NCBI RefSeq assembly: GCF_000409775.1
Contig: NZ_KE332391.1
Location: forward strand, 1-58,825
Reading direction: 5' to 3'
From: Litchfieldella anticariensis FP35 = DSM 16096
Lineage (GTDB): Bacteria; Pseudomonadota; Gammaproteobacteria; Pseudomonadales; Halomonadaceae
DNA: 58,825 nucleotides
Under the pieces are notes generated by a model that ran no database searches, was not told where the DNA came from, and was given only the letters and a program-made list of their open reading frames with translations. The position numbers and the translations under genes were made by a program. Each line of letters begins with the position of its first letter. Position 1 is the stretch's first letter. Below, one piece after another: positions 43,864 to 51,658 of this stretch.

Positions 43864-45312
43864 ATGCTGGATCCCGCCCTCTGCCGCCAGGCCCGCCTGT
43901 CGCGGGATGCCCGCTTCGATGGCCGTTTCTTCATCGCGGTGAAAACCACGGGCATCTACTGCCGGCCGATCTGTCCGGCCACACCACCGAAAGAGAGCAA
44001 CGTCGTCTATTTCGACAGCGCGGTGGCCGCAGCGCAGGCAGGCTTTCGCCCCTGCCTGCGCTGCCGCCCGGACAGCGCACCGGACTCCCCGGCTTGGCGC
44101 GGCACGCAGACCACGCTCGAGCGTGCCCTGCGCCTGATCGACGAAGGCGCGTTGCAGGAAGGTAGCCTGAGCTGCCTCTGCGAGCGCTTGGGAATCGGCG
44201 AACGCTACCTGCGCCGGCTCTTCCAGCAACGCTTCGGCGTCGCACCGAAGGCCTATGCCCTCTATCGCCAGTGCCTGTTTGCCAAGCAATTGCTGCATCA
44301 GACAACGCTGCCTGTCACCGACATCGCCTACGCCAGTGGCTTTCGCAGCCTGCGCCGCTTCAATGATGCCTTCAAGGCACAGATCGGGCTCACTCCACGC
44401 GAAGTGCGTCGCGAGTCAACCGAGCGTTCTCCTGAGTTGATCCTTCGACTCGCCTATCGCCCGCCCTATGCCTGGGAGAGCCTGCGCGACTTCTTCATCA
44501 GCCGCCATATCGAAGGCTTGGAATGGGTCGACGAGCGACATTACGGCCGTTGTATCGCCTGGGGTGAAGCGCGGGGGCACTTCACCGCCGAGCACCGACC
44601 TGACCGGCATGACTTCCTGGTAAGACTGGAACTCGATGACCTACGTATGCTGTCGCCGGTGGTGCGCCGAATCCGTCGCCTGCTCGATCTGGATGCCGAT
44701 ACCTCGGTGATCGAAACGCACTTGACCCAGGCGCTGCCGGGCCTGCCGCTGATCGAAGGTCTGCGACTTCCAGGTGTGTGGAGCCTGTTCGAAGCCGGGA
44801 TTCGCGCCATTCTCGGTCAGCAAGTCACGGTCGCCGCCGCTCGCCGGCTAGTGACGACGCTGGTGGCCACGCTCGGCGAGCCCGCATGCGAATCGGAGGG
44901 GCAGGTCCGGTATCATTTCCCCACACCATCGCAGATCGCTGGCAGCGACCTGACCTTCTTGAAGATGCCTGAATCGCGTCGCGAGACCCTGCGACGATTC
45001 GCTTCCTTCTACAGGCAACAAGCCGACAGTGCCGATGAGCCATCCACCTGGACGGCACTGAAGGGGATCGGCCAGTGGACGGCGGATTATGCCACCATGC
45101 GCGGCGCTGGCGATCCCGATATCTGGCTGGCCGGCGATCTCGGCGTCAAGAAGGCGCTGCCATCATTGAACAGCCATGATCCTGCTGGTGCCGCCCCTTG
45201 GCGCAGCTATCTAACGTTGCAGCTATGGTCTCAGTCATCTCTTTCTCTACAAACCAGTTCTCGACCAACCAGTTCTCGACAAGCAAGCTCTCGACCCACC
45301 AGGAGCCGCTGA
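43864..45312 (+). CDS. Fused Ada regulator/AlkA DNA glycosylase (methylation damage response)
   Basis: A 482-residue fusion. Residues 1-80 form the Ada zinc domain with Cys ligands in TTGIYCRPICPA and GFRPCLRCRP, one of which accepts methyl groups from phosphotriesters. An AraC-type HTH follows (about 85-185: CERLGIGERYLRRLFQQRFG, VTDIAYASGFRSLRRFNDAFK). The rest is AlkA: an N-domain and a HhH-GPD part with GIGQWTADYATMRG and the catalytic Asp in LAGDLGVKK. Thus it combines a methylation sensor/activator with 3-methyladenine glycosylase, like AdaA-AlkA in mycobacteria. The C-terminus ends in an odd (SSRxx)3 tail encoded by 15-bp tandem repeats. The methyltransferase gene follows after one base. 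Confidence 0.93.
   Translation: MLDPALCRQARLSRDARFDGRFFIAVKTTGIYCRPICPATPPKESNVVYFDSAVAAAQAGFRPCLRCRPDSAPDSPAWRGTQTTLERALRLIDEGALQEGSLSCLCERLGIGERYLRRLFQQRFGVAPKAYALYRQCLFAKQLLHQTTLPVTDIAYASGFRSLRRFNDAFKAQIGLTPREVRRESTERSPELILRLAYRPPYAWESLRDFFISRHIEGLEWVDERHYGRCIAWGEARGHFTAEHRPDRHDFLVRLELDDLRMLSPVVRRIRRLLDLDADTSVIETHLTQALPGLPLIEGLRLPGVWSLFEAGIRAILGQQVTVAAARRLVTTLVATLGEPACESEGQVRYHFPTPSQIAGSDLTFLKMPESRRETLRRFASFYRQQADSADEPSTWTALKGIGQWTADYATMRGAGDPDIWLAGDLGVKKALPSLNSHDPAGAAPWRSYLTLQLWSQSSLSLQTSSRPTSSRQASSRPTRSR
45254..45295 (+). repeat. 15-bp tandem repeat at the 3' end of the ada-alkA gene
   Basis: Three units (CCAGTTCTCGAC, CCAGTTCTCGAC, CAAGCTCTCGAC) recur with an exact 15-bp period and encode SSR-PT, SSR-QA, SSR-PT at the end of the fusion protein. 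The first two 12-bp cores are identical. A period that is a multiple of three keeps the frame, so copy number could vary without breaking the gene. Confidence 0.8.
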
Positions 45313-45313
45313 C

Positions 45314-45814
45314 ATGATGGATCAACAACGCTATCTCGATTACTACCAGCCACCAGGTGACACTCCCCTCGGTGTGTTGCGCATTCGTGCCAGCGATGCG
45401 GGCCTGACCGAAGTCGCTTTCGTCGAAGCGCAAGACGAAGTGCCACAACCAAACCAGCACACCCAGCACTGCCGCGAGCAGTTGGCGGAATACTTCGAGG
45501 GTCGGCGCCACGACTTCGATCTTTCCCTGGCACCGCAAGGCACACCGTTCCAGCAAAACGTATGGGCACAACTAAGCAAGATCCCGTTCGGCAAGACCTG
45601 CAGCTATGCCGAGATCGCCGAGCGCATCGGCCAACTCAAGGCCATGCGGGCCGTGGGCGCCGCCAATGGCCGCAACCCGCTGGCCATCGTGGTGCCCTGC
45701 CATCGGGTGATCGGCCGCAACGGCCAACTCACCGGCTATGCCGGCGGGCTGGAAAGGAAGCGCTGGCTGTTGCTGCATGAGCAGACCCATCTCCCTTATT
45801 CACTGGATTCGTGA
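45314..45814 (+). CDS. ogt: Methylated-DNA--[protein]-cysteine S-methyltransferase
   Basis: The 166-residue protein removes alkyl groups from O6-alkylguanine by suicide transfer to the Cys in the motif IVVPCHRVIG. Before it lie TPFQQNVWAQLSKIPFGKTCSYAEIA and ANGRNPLA, as expected in Ogt/AGT, and GYAGGLERKRWLL follows. There is no Ada domain. Its ATG is one base past the stop of the Ada-AlkA gene, so the two make an alkylation repair operon. Confidence 0.95.
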   Translation: MMDQQRYLDYYQPPGDTPLGVLRIRASDAGLTEVAFVEAQDEVPQPNQHTQHCREQLAEYFEGRRHDFDLSLAPQGTPFQQNVWAQLSKIPFGKTCSYAEIAERIGQLKAMRAVGAANGRNPLAIVVPCHRVIGRNGQLTGYAGGLERKRWLLLHEQTHLPYSLDS

Positions 45815-45885
45815 CAGGCTGGGTCACTCCGACGATAACGGCCATACTCTGCCTATGAGACGACTCGATCAATGAGGTGGAAGGA

Positions 45886-46740
45886 ATGGCCAATCGCGAT
45901 TCGGACAAGATGACCCAGTACGCGGTGGAACTGGAAGACACCGTGCACTGGGATCAGGAGATGAGCTACGGCCAGTATCTGGATCTGGAACGCTTGCTGG
46001 CGTGTCAGCAGCCAAACTCCGGCCAACATGATGAAATGCTGTTCATCGTGATCCACCAGGTGTCCGAGTTGTGGCTCAAGCAGTGCCTGCACGAGGCTCA
46101 TGCCGCCGCCGAGCATATCCGCGAGAACAAGCTCAAGCCCGCCTTCAAGATGCTGTCACGCATTGCCCGCATCCAGGAGCAGATGATCCATGTCTGGGAA
46201 GTGTTGGTCACCATGACCCCGGCAGACTATACCTGCTTCCGTGACAGCCTGGGCCAAAGCTCAGGATTCCAGTCCTATCAGTACCGGGAGCTGGAATTCC
46301 TGCTCGGCAACAAGAACCCCAGGATGGTCGAGGTGCACCGCAGCCACCGCCAACACTACGAGCGGCTGACTCAAGTGCTGCACGAACCCAGCATCTACGA
46401 CATCAGCCTGCAACTGCTCAAACGGCGCGGGTTCGACATTCCCGATTCCTACGTGAAACGCGACTGGTCCCAGCCCTACCAGCCGTGCGCCGAGGTGGAG
46501 CAGGCGTGGGGCGAGATCTATCGACACACGGACGAGCACTGGGATCTGTATGAGCTGGCGGAAAAGCTGGTCGACACGGAATACAACTTCCAGAAATGGC
46601 GCTTCAGCCATATGAAGACCGTGGAGCGCATCATCGGCTACAAACGGGGTACCGGCGGCACTGCTGGCGTCTCCTATCTCGCCAAGGCGTTGGATCTGCA
46701 GTTTTTCCCCGAACTGTGGTCAGTGAGAACGGCCATGTAA
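45886..46740 (+). CDS. kynA: Tryptophan 2,3-dioxygenase
   Basis: The 284-residue haem enzyme opens the indole ring of tryptophan to N-formylkynurenine. Signatures: MSYGQYLDLERLL, HDEMLFIVIHQVSELWLKQ (with the His near the haem), GFQSYQYRELEFLLG and the late GYKRGTGGTAGVSYL. The ATG at 45886 follows GAGGTGG; a GTG nine bases upstream is also in frame. Kynureninase follows, but a MITE lies between the two, starting one base after the stop codon. No kynurenine formamidase gene (kynB) is seen in this window. Confidence 0.96.
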   Translation: MANRDSDKMTQYAVELEDTVHWDQEMSYGQYLDLERLLACQQPNSGQHDEMLFIVIHQVSELWLKQCLHEAHAAAEHIRENKLKPAFKMLSRIARIQEQMIHVWEVLVTMTPADYTCFRDSLGQSSGFQSYQYRELEFLLGNKNPRMVEVHRSHRQHYERLTQVLHEPSIYDISLQLLKRRGFDIPDSYVKRDWSQPYQPCAEVEQAWGEIYRHTDEHWDLYELAEKLVDTEYNFQKWRFSHMKTVERIIGYKRGTGGTAGVSYLAKALDLQFFPELWSVRTAM

Positions 46741-46741
46741 A

Positions 46742-46883
46742 GGAAACACTGAATAAATGTCTGCGCTACTCAATCGCTGCGTTACGCGGTGCTCGCAAGC
46801 CTCACATATACCCCATATGCTCCGGTTGCTGCGCTCCGGGCGCCTTGCGCTTGAGCATGCTCGTCAATTTATTCAGCGCTTCC
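46742..46883 (+). mobile_element. MITE-like inverted-repeat element, copy 2 (142 bp), between kynA and kynU
   Basis: The left end GGAAACACTGAATAAAT is perfect; the right end differs from its complement at two positions (GGAAGCGCTGAATAAAT when read inward). The flanks are TAAA on the left and TGAG on the right, so no target duplication is preserved; the copy is older or was altered. It starts one base after the kynA stop and ends 23 bp before the kynU start. The kynU ribosome binding site comes from flanking DNA. Confidence 0.82.
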
Positions 46884-46906
46884 TGAGGTAAGGAAAGGAA
46901 CCTCCT

Positions 46907-48154
46907 ATGAGCGACACTCCACTCAGCCGTGACGATTTAGTCGACCTGGATCAGGACGACCCTCTGGCCCATTACCGTGACCAGTTCGAATTGGAGGAGG
47001 GTCTGATCTATCTCGACGGTAACTCCCTCGGGGCCCTGCCCAAGGCAGCCAAGACCAGGGTGGCCGAGTTGGTGGAGCGGGAATGGGGCCAAGGGCTGAT
47101 CCGCAGTTGGAACACCCACGACTGGATTTCGCTGCCCGAACGGGTCGGCGACAAGATAGCCCCTATCATTGGTGCTGCACCGGGAGAGGTGGTGGTCGCC
47201 GACTCCACCTCGGTCAACCTGTTCAAGCTGGCGGCAGCGGCGGTGCGTATGCGCCCCGGGCGTCACAAGATCGTCTCCGAACCGGGTAACTTCCCCACCG
47301 ACCTCTATATCCTGCAGGGGCTGGAAGCCTTCCTGCCGGGCGAGATTCGACTCGAAACGGCGCCCCGCGAGCGGCTGGAAACCCTGATCGACGAGGATAC
47401 CGCGCTGGTAGTGCTGACCCACGTGCACTACAAGTCGGGTGAGTTGTTCGACATGGCAGCCATTACCGCCAAGGCCCACGAGGTGGGCGCGCTGATGTTG
47501 TGGGATCTCAGCCACAGTGCCGGCGCGGTACCGGTGGACTTGAACGGTGTCGATGCCGACTTCGCCGTGGGTTGCGGCTACAAGTACCTCAATGGCGGCC
47601 CGGGCGCTCCCGGCTACCTGTTCGTGGCCAAGCGCCACCAGGCCGCGTTTCGCCAGCCCCTGAGCGGCTGGTTCGGGCATGCCGAGCCCTTCGCCATGCG
47701 TGACGACTACCAGCCGGCGCCGACTATCAAACGCGGCTTGTGCGGTACCACCGGTGTGCTTGCCACCGGTGTGCTGGAAGTGGGAGTGGAACTGATGGCG
47801 TCGGCCGACATGGCGCTGATCCGCGCCAAGTCCCAACGCCTGGGCGAACTGTTCATCTCGCTGGTCGAACGGCACTGCGCCGGCCAGGGTTTTGCGCTGG
47901 CCTCCCCCAGAGACGCCGACAGGCGCGGCAGCCAGGTCTCGCTCACCCATGAGCAGGGCTTTGCCATCATCCAGGCCCTGATCGCCCGACACATCATCGG
48001 CGACTTCCGGGCGCCAAACATATTGCGCTTCGGCTTCACTCCACTCTATACCCGTTATGTGGATATCTGGGATACGGTCCAGGCCTTGGCCAACATCATG
48101 GCCACGAGAGAATGGGATCAACCGGAGTTCAAGACAATCACTGCCGTGACCTGA
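46907..48154 (+). CDS. kynU: Kynureninase
   Basis: The 415-residue PLP enzyme cleaves kynurenine to anthranilate and alanine. Family motifs: GLIYLDGNSLGALPKA, ADSTSVNLFKL, LVVLTHVHYKSGELFDM, the PLP-lysine region VGCGYKYLNGGPGAPGYLF and GLCGTTGVLATGVLEV. It follows kynA in the same direction; the 166 bp between them consists mostly of a MITE, so cotranscription depends on read-through. AAGGAAAGGAACCTCCT precedes the ATG. Confidence 0.96.
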   Translation: MSDTPLSRDDLVDLDQDDPLAHYRDQFELEEGLIYLDGNSLGALPKAAKTRVAELVEREWGQGLIRSWNTHDWISLPERVGDKIAPIIGAAPGEVVVADSTSVNLFKLAAAAVRMRPGRHKIVSEPGNFPTDLYILQGLEAFLPGEIRLETAPRERLETLIDEDTALVVLTHVHYKSGELFDMAAITAKAHEVGALMLWDLSHSAGAVPVDLNGVDADFAVGCGYKYLNGGPGAPGYLFVAKRHQAAFRQPLSGWFGHAEPFAMRDDYQPAPTIKRGLCGTTGVLATGVLEVGVELMASADMALIRAKSQRLGELFISLVERHCAGQGFALASPRDADRRGSQVSLTHEQGFAIIQALIARHIIGDFRAPNILRFGFTPLYTRYVDIWDTVQALANIMATREWDQPEFKTITAVT

Positions 48155-48301
48155 GCCCCCAGCTCCTTGGCACAATGGCAGTTTTTCGCTTCACATCTTG
48201 GCCGCAGCAATAGGCTTCGCTAGTGTAGGCACTGTAACGGTGTGTTTCCTCAACCCTGTGCTGGAATGCGCCTGCCCCAGACACCCATCAGGAGTCACTC
48301 A

Positions 48302-48982
48302 ATGAAATATCTCGTCGCCGGGTTGATGCTCGCCACTGCCTTGCCCGTATTTGCCGATGGCAAGGCCACCATCGCAACCAGCGATACGCAGAACGACATG
48401 CAGATGGTCATTCACTGGACCGATGACAGCATGCGCATGGATTTCCCCGCCCAGCAGCAAGGTTACATGCTGATGCGCGACGGCAAGGGCTACATGGTCA
48501 CCGAACAGGCCGGCCAACCCATCGTCATGGACATGGCAATGCTGAAAGGCATGACCGAGGCCATGGGCGAAGAGGCCAATGCCGTGAATGCCAACCAGGC
48601 GAAATCCGTCGAAAGCCTGGAAGCCACCGGCGAGAAAGAAACTGTCGCTGGAATCGAAGGTGACGTCTACCGGATCCAGTGGACCGACCACGGCGGCAAT
48701 GCCCATGATGACCAGATGGTACTCAGCGACGAGCCGCTCGGACGCGAAATGCTGCAGGCCTTCCAGAGCTATGTCCAGATCGTGATGGACGAGCCCGATC
48801 CCATCGGTACCGCCCTGCTCGAGCGGGACCTGGGCATGCTGAAGTTCGGCGACAAGTTCCGAGTCGTCGAGATGGCCGACGCCTCGCCCGAAGCCGCCAT
48901 GTTCGAGTTGCCGGAAAACGCCATGACCATGGAAGACCTGATGAAGCAGCAAATGGGTGGTGGTGCCAACGCGCCGCAATAA
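48302..48982 (+). CDS. Uncharacterised periplasmic protein, possibly DUF4412-like
   Basis: The 226-residue protein starts at the ATG at 48302 with AGGAGT upstream and has a signal peptide ending near VFA|D (residue 18). The mature part is rich in Met and acidic residues, with regularly spaced beta-strand-like segments (MRMDFPAQQQGYMLMRDGKGYMV by parts, VYRIQWTDHGG). The pattern resembles the LolA-like DUF4412 proteins, but I am not certain. The Met-rich C-terminal MTMEDLMKQQMGGG is notable and could suggest metal contact. It stands alone between kynU and a strong terminator. Confidence 0.7.
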   Translation: MKYLVAGLMLATALPVFADGKATIATSDTQNDMQMVIHWTDDSMRMDFPAQQQGYMLMRDGKGYMVTEQAGQPIVMDMAMLKGMTEAMGEEANAVNANQAKSVESLEATGEKETVAGIEGDVYRIQWTDHGGNAHDDQMVLSDEPLGREMLQAFQSYVQIVMDEPDPIGTALLERDLGMLKFGDKFRVVEMADASPEAAMFELPENAMTMEDLMKQQMGGGANAPQ

Positions 48983-49005
48983 CGGAGTTCCTCTGAGACC
49001 AAGTA

Positions 49006-49042
49006 CGGGCGATGTGTGTGACCGGGTCACACACATCGCCCG
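49006..49042. terminator. Bidirectional terminator
   Basis: A 17-bp or longer perfect stem made of CGGGCGATGTGTGTGACC and its complement (49006-49042) lies between two convergent genes. Loop size is 3 with the inner pair left open. TTGCTGT follows on the forward strand. Confidence 0.8.
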
Positions 49043-49105
49043 TTGCTGTATTCACCAGCCCTTGTCATCCCACCGATAGCGCAATGCGAGCATGGAGGGA
49101 AATGC

Positions 49106-50284
49106 TCAGTGTTGGCGGTCGAAGGTCACCCGATACAGTCCGCTCTCTCCCCTATCCGAGGTGAAGTAGAGAGCGCCATCCGGTGCCAAGACAATGCCAA
49201 CCGGACGCGCCCAACGCTCGCCCTGTTCGTTCTGGAAACCACTCAGCAGGTCACTGATCTTTCCTTGGCCGTGCTCGTCGATGGTGACGCCGACAATTCT
49301 CGGTTCGCGACGGGTTGCCGGGTCGCCGGTGACACGACCGTCCGGCTGCGTTGCCGAGCTGCCATGTATCGCGACAATGGCATCCAATGCTAGGCCGCTG
49401 TCTTCGGGGAGGAACGCCAAACCCAAGGGCGCACTGCGCGCAGGCAGGATGGCAACCGGAGCCGGGATGGCGTCGGTTGGGTGAGGCGGCTCGCTGTTGA
49501 CACAGTCGTCGCGGCGATACTCTCCCGCCACCCATTGATACCAGGGCATGCCGTGGAAACTGCCTTCCTCGGCACGCACCAATACCTCCGGGGGCTGCTC
49601 GTAACCCCAATGATCCGGACCGTTGTTGGTGGCAAAGAGGACGCCCTCGTGATCCCAGGCCAACCCGACGGGATTGCGCAGGCCGGTGGCATAAGGCTGC
49701 CACTGGGGCGAGTCGCCGTTCTCGTCGAGGACCATGATGCCACCGCGACGATCGGCGAATGCGTAGCCCTCGCCGATAAACTGATCCGTGCAATTGTCCA
49801 GGATACCCAGGGACAGATAAATTCGCCCATCGGGGCCCACCGTCAGCGTGCGGGAATTGTGTCCGTCGCCACCTGGCAGTTCGGCGACCACCTCGAAATC
49901 GTCGCTCGAGAGTGTCTCAGCGCCCCGGTAGTCGGCTCGCATCAAGGCATGGGTAGTGGCGACGTAGAGTTGCCCGCCGCGCTGTATCACGCTGTTCGGA
50001 TAGTCACCGATCTCGGCGAGTGGAGTGGCTTGGTCATAGGGTGGTGCCAATCGATAGATGCTGTCGCCACGACTGCCCACGAACATCACGCCATCGGGCC
50101 CGAGGCTGATCATTCGTGGTGCATCAAGGTCGGCGACTTTTTCGACCTGAACGCCTTTCGGTACCTTCAGCCGGTGGTCGGTGCCGACGACATTGATCGT
50201 CTGCCAGCCGTCAGCCTGGGCGAGAGAGGCATCGGCGCTCACCAATGCCAGTATCAGCAAGCCGAAGTAAGAAGTGGTTCGCAT
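49106..50284 (-). CDS. PQQ-dependent sugar dehydrogenase-like protein
   Basis: The 392-residue protein has a signal peptide ending near SLA|Q (residue 22) and a six-bladed propeller pattern of the soluble glucose/sorbosone dehydrogenase type: LDAPRMISLGPDGVMFVGSRG (in parts), NSRTLTVGPDGRIYLSLG, TGLRNPVGLAWDHEGVLFATNNGPD and the C-terminal PVGIVLAPDGALYFTSDRGESGLYRV. These are periplasmic quinoprotein dehydrogenases, usually with PQQ and Ca2+. Many members have unknown substrates. No PQQ synthesis gene is nearby. Confidence 0.82.
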   Translation of the reverse strand: MRTTSYFGLLILALVSADASLAQADGWQTINVVGTDHRLKVPKGVQVEKVADLDAPRMISLGPDGVMFVGSRGDSIYRLAPPYDQATPLAEIGDYPNSVIQRGGQLYVATTHALMRADYRGAETLSSDDFEVVAELPGGDGHNSRTLTVGPDGRIYLSLGILDNCTDQFIGEGYAFADRRGGIMVLDENGDSPQWQPYATGLRNPVGLAWDHEGVLFATNNGPDHWGYEQPPEVLVRAEEGSFHGMPWYQWVAGEYRRDDCVNSEPPHPTDAIPAPVAILPARSAPLGLAFLPEDSGLALDAIVAIHGSSATQPDGRVTGDPATRREPRIVGVTIDEHGQGKISDLLSGFQNEQGERWARPVGIVLAPDGALYFTSDRGESGLYRVTFDRQH

Positions 50285-50502
50285 CGATCGGAGGCCTTGT
50301 GCGACGCTACGCCCTTTTAAGACGATTGGTTCAAGCGGGAGTTTCCCACACTCGCAGGCAATCGTTGGTCATTGGCGTGACTTACGCGAACGGAGACACC
50401 GAAGCGCTTGAGCCACCCAAATCTCTATCAGGGCGTCTGACTGGACTCAGGCCCCACTCTTCCTTTTGCGGTAACATTGGCTTCGAAACCAAGGGAGCCC
50501 TT

Positions 50503-50868
50503 ATGCGTAACAAAGGATTTGTGGTGATGCTGCTTGCCCTGTCGATAGCGGGTTGCAGTGATGGACGTCCCGAGTGGATGAAGACGGCACTGGATGACGA
50601 TGTAGATCAGGCACGCTGGGAGGCGTCGTCACTGGAGGAGAAGGTGGCGACGGCAGGCCTATGGTTGCAGCGCTTGAACGATGACGACTACCTCTCACTC
50701 GCTAAGCCGGCAGCCGAGATGGAGCCAGAGGCAAACGCACTGGCCACCTGCATCGACTCGTCGCTGGAAGAGGCAACGGCCGAGTCGGCAACCGGCGTGC
50801 GCCTGGCCGCGGCGGATTGTGTCCATGAGCTGGGGTATGCGAAGAAAGTAGGCGAACTCGTGGATTGA
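50503..50868 (+). CDS. Small putative lipoprotein
   Basis: The 121-residue protein starts at the ATG at 50503 with AAGGGAG upstream. Its lipobox LSIAGC puts the modified Cys at residue 18, and SDGRPEW follows. The mature part is acidic and helical, with two further Cys (ATCIDSS and AADCVHEL) that could form a disulphide. I do not recognise a family. The next feature is a MITE 11 bp past the stop. Confidence 0.75.
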   Translation: MRNKGFVVMLLALSIAGCSDGRPEWMKTALDDDVDQARWEASSLEEKVATAGLWLQRLNDDDYLSLAKPAAEMEPEANALATCIDSSLEEATAESATGVRLAAADCVHELGYAKKVGELVD

Positions 50869-50879
50869 GTCATCCCTAA

Positions 50880-51021
50880 GGAAACACTGAATAAATGCCT
50901 GCGCTACTCAATCGCTGCGTTGCGCGGTGCGCGGAATCCTCACATATACCCCATATGCTCCGGTTCCTGTGCTCCGTGCGCCTTGCGCTTGAGCATGCTC
51001 GTCGGTTTATTCAGCGTTTCC
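50880..51021 (+). mobile_element. MITE-like inverted-repeat element, copy 3 (142 bp)
   Basis: Ends are GGAAACACTGAATAAAT and the complement of GGAAACGCTGAATAAAC. Perfect 4-bp target duplications CTAA lie at 50876-50879 and 51022-51025, again a YTAR site. The right CTAA supplies the TAG stop codon of the reverse-strand phosphodiesterase gene, so the insertion fell exactly at that stop and the duplication kept it intact. It is about 85-90% identical to copy 2 by eye and has the same orientation. Confidence 0.88.
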
Positions 51022-51510
51022 CTAAAGCGGTAGGTGAAGGATCGCGCCCCGCAAGCCTCGCTCCCCGGCCCATAATTTGCCGAGCGTGATCGGCAGCTTG
51101 AAACGGCGCTTGCCGGCACTGCCGGGGTTGAATAGCAAACGCCCATCATGCCATTCGTTGCGCGGCTTGTGGGAATGGCCGTGGAGCACGGCGTCACAAG
51201 GCGTGTCCGAGGTGAAATCGGCGATGTTGTGCACCAGGTGTAGCCGCCAGCCGTTGACGATCAGATTCTGGGTCATCGGCAGCCGTTCGGCCCATTGTGG
51301 GGTATCGATGTTGCCGCGCACGCTATACAGCGGTGCCAGCTCGCCGAGGCGCTCGAGAATCGCCTGATCTTCCTCCTTGCCGCCCACATCACCGAGATGC
51401 ACGATCAGTGCGCAGCCTTCCAGCATCGTGAGCGCCTCGTCACGTAGCTTGCCGTGAGTGTCGGAAATCACCCCAACCGGGGTCTCGATATCGAAAATCG
51501 GTACGCTCAT
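51022..51510 (-). CDS. YfcE/MJ0936 family metallophosphoesterase
   Basis: The 162-residue protein from the ATG at 51510 shows the calcineurin-like metal-site motifs of the YfcE type: GVISDTHG (metal ligands D, H), VHLGDVGG, VRGNIDTP and VLHGHSHKPR, then LLFNPGS. Members are phosphodiesterases with two metals; physiological substrates are mostly unknown. It diverges from recC. Its stop codon TAG is part of the target duplication of a MITE. Confidence 0.92.
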   Translation of the reverse strand: MSVPIFDIETPVGVISDTHGKLRDEALTMLEGCALIVHLGDVGGKEEDQAILERLGELAPLYSVRGNIDTPQWAERLPMTQNLIVNGWRLHLVHNIADFTSDTPCDAVLHGHSHKPRNEWHDGRLLFNPGSAGKRRFKLPITLGKLWAGERGLRGAILHLPL

Positions 51511-51658
51511 TGTGTCATCAGCCAATCCCGCCCAGTGCCTGCCCACAGAACTCTAGCATCGTTGATGATGGTACCGACCAATCGCCCTCAACTGCGTTTA
51601 TCCCCTCATCGATTTGCGGCACCATGTAAGTCTGCTTACCCGCCGTCAAGGATGTGCC

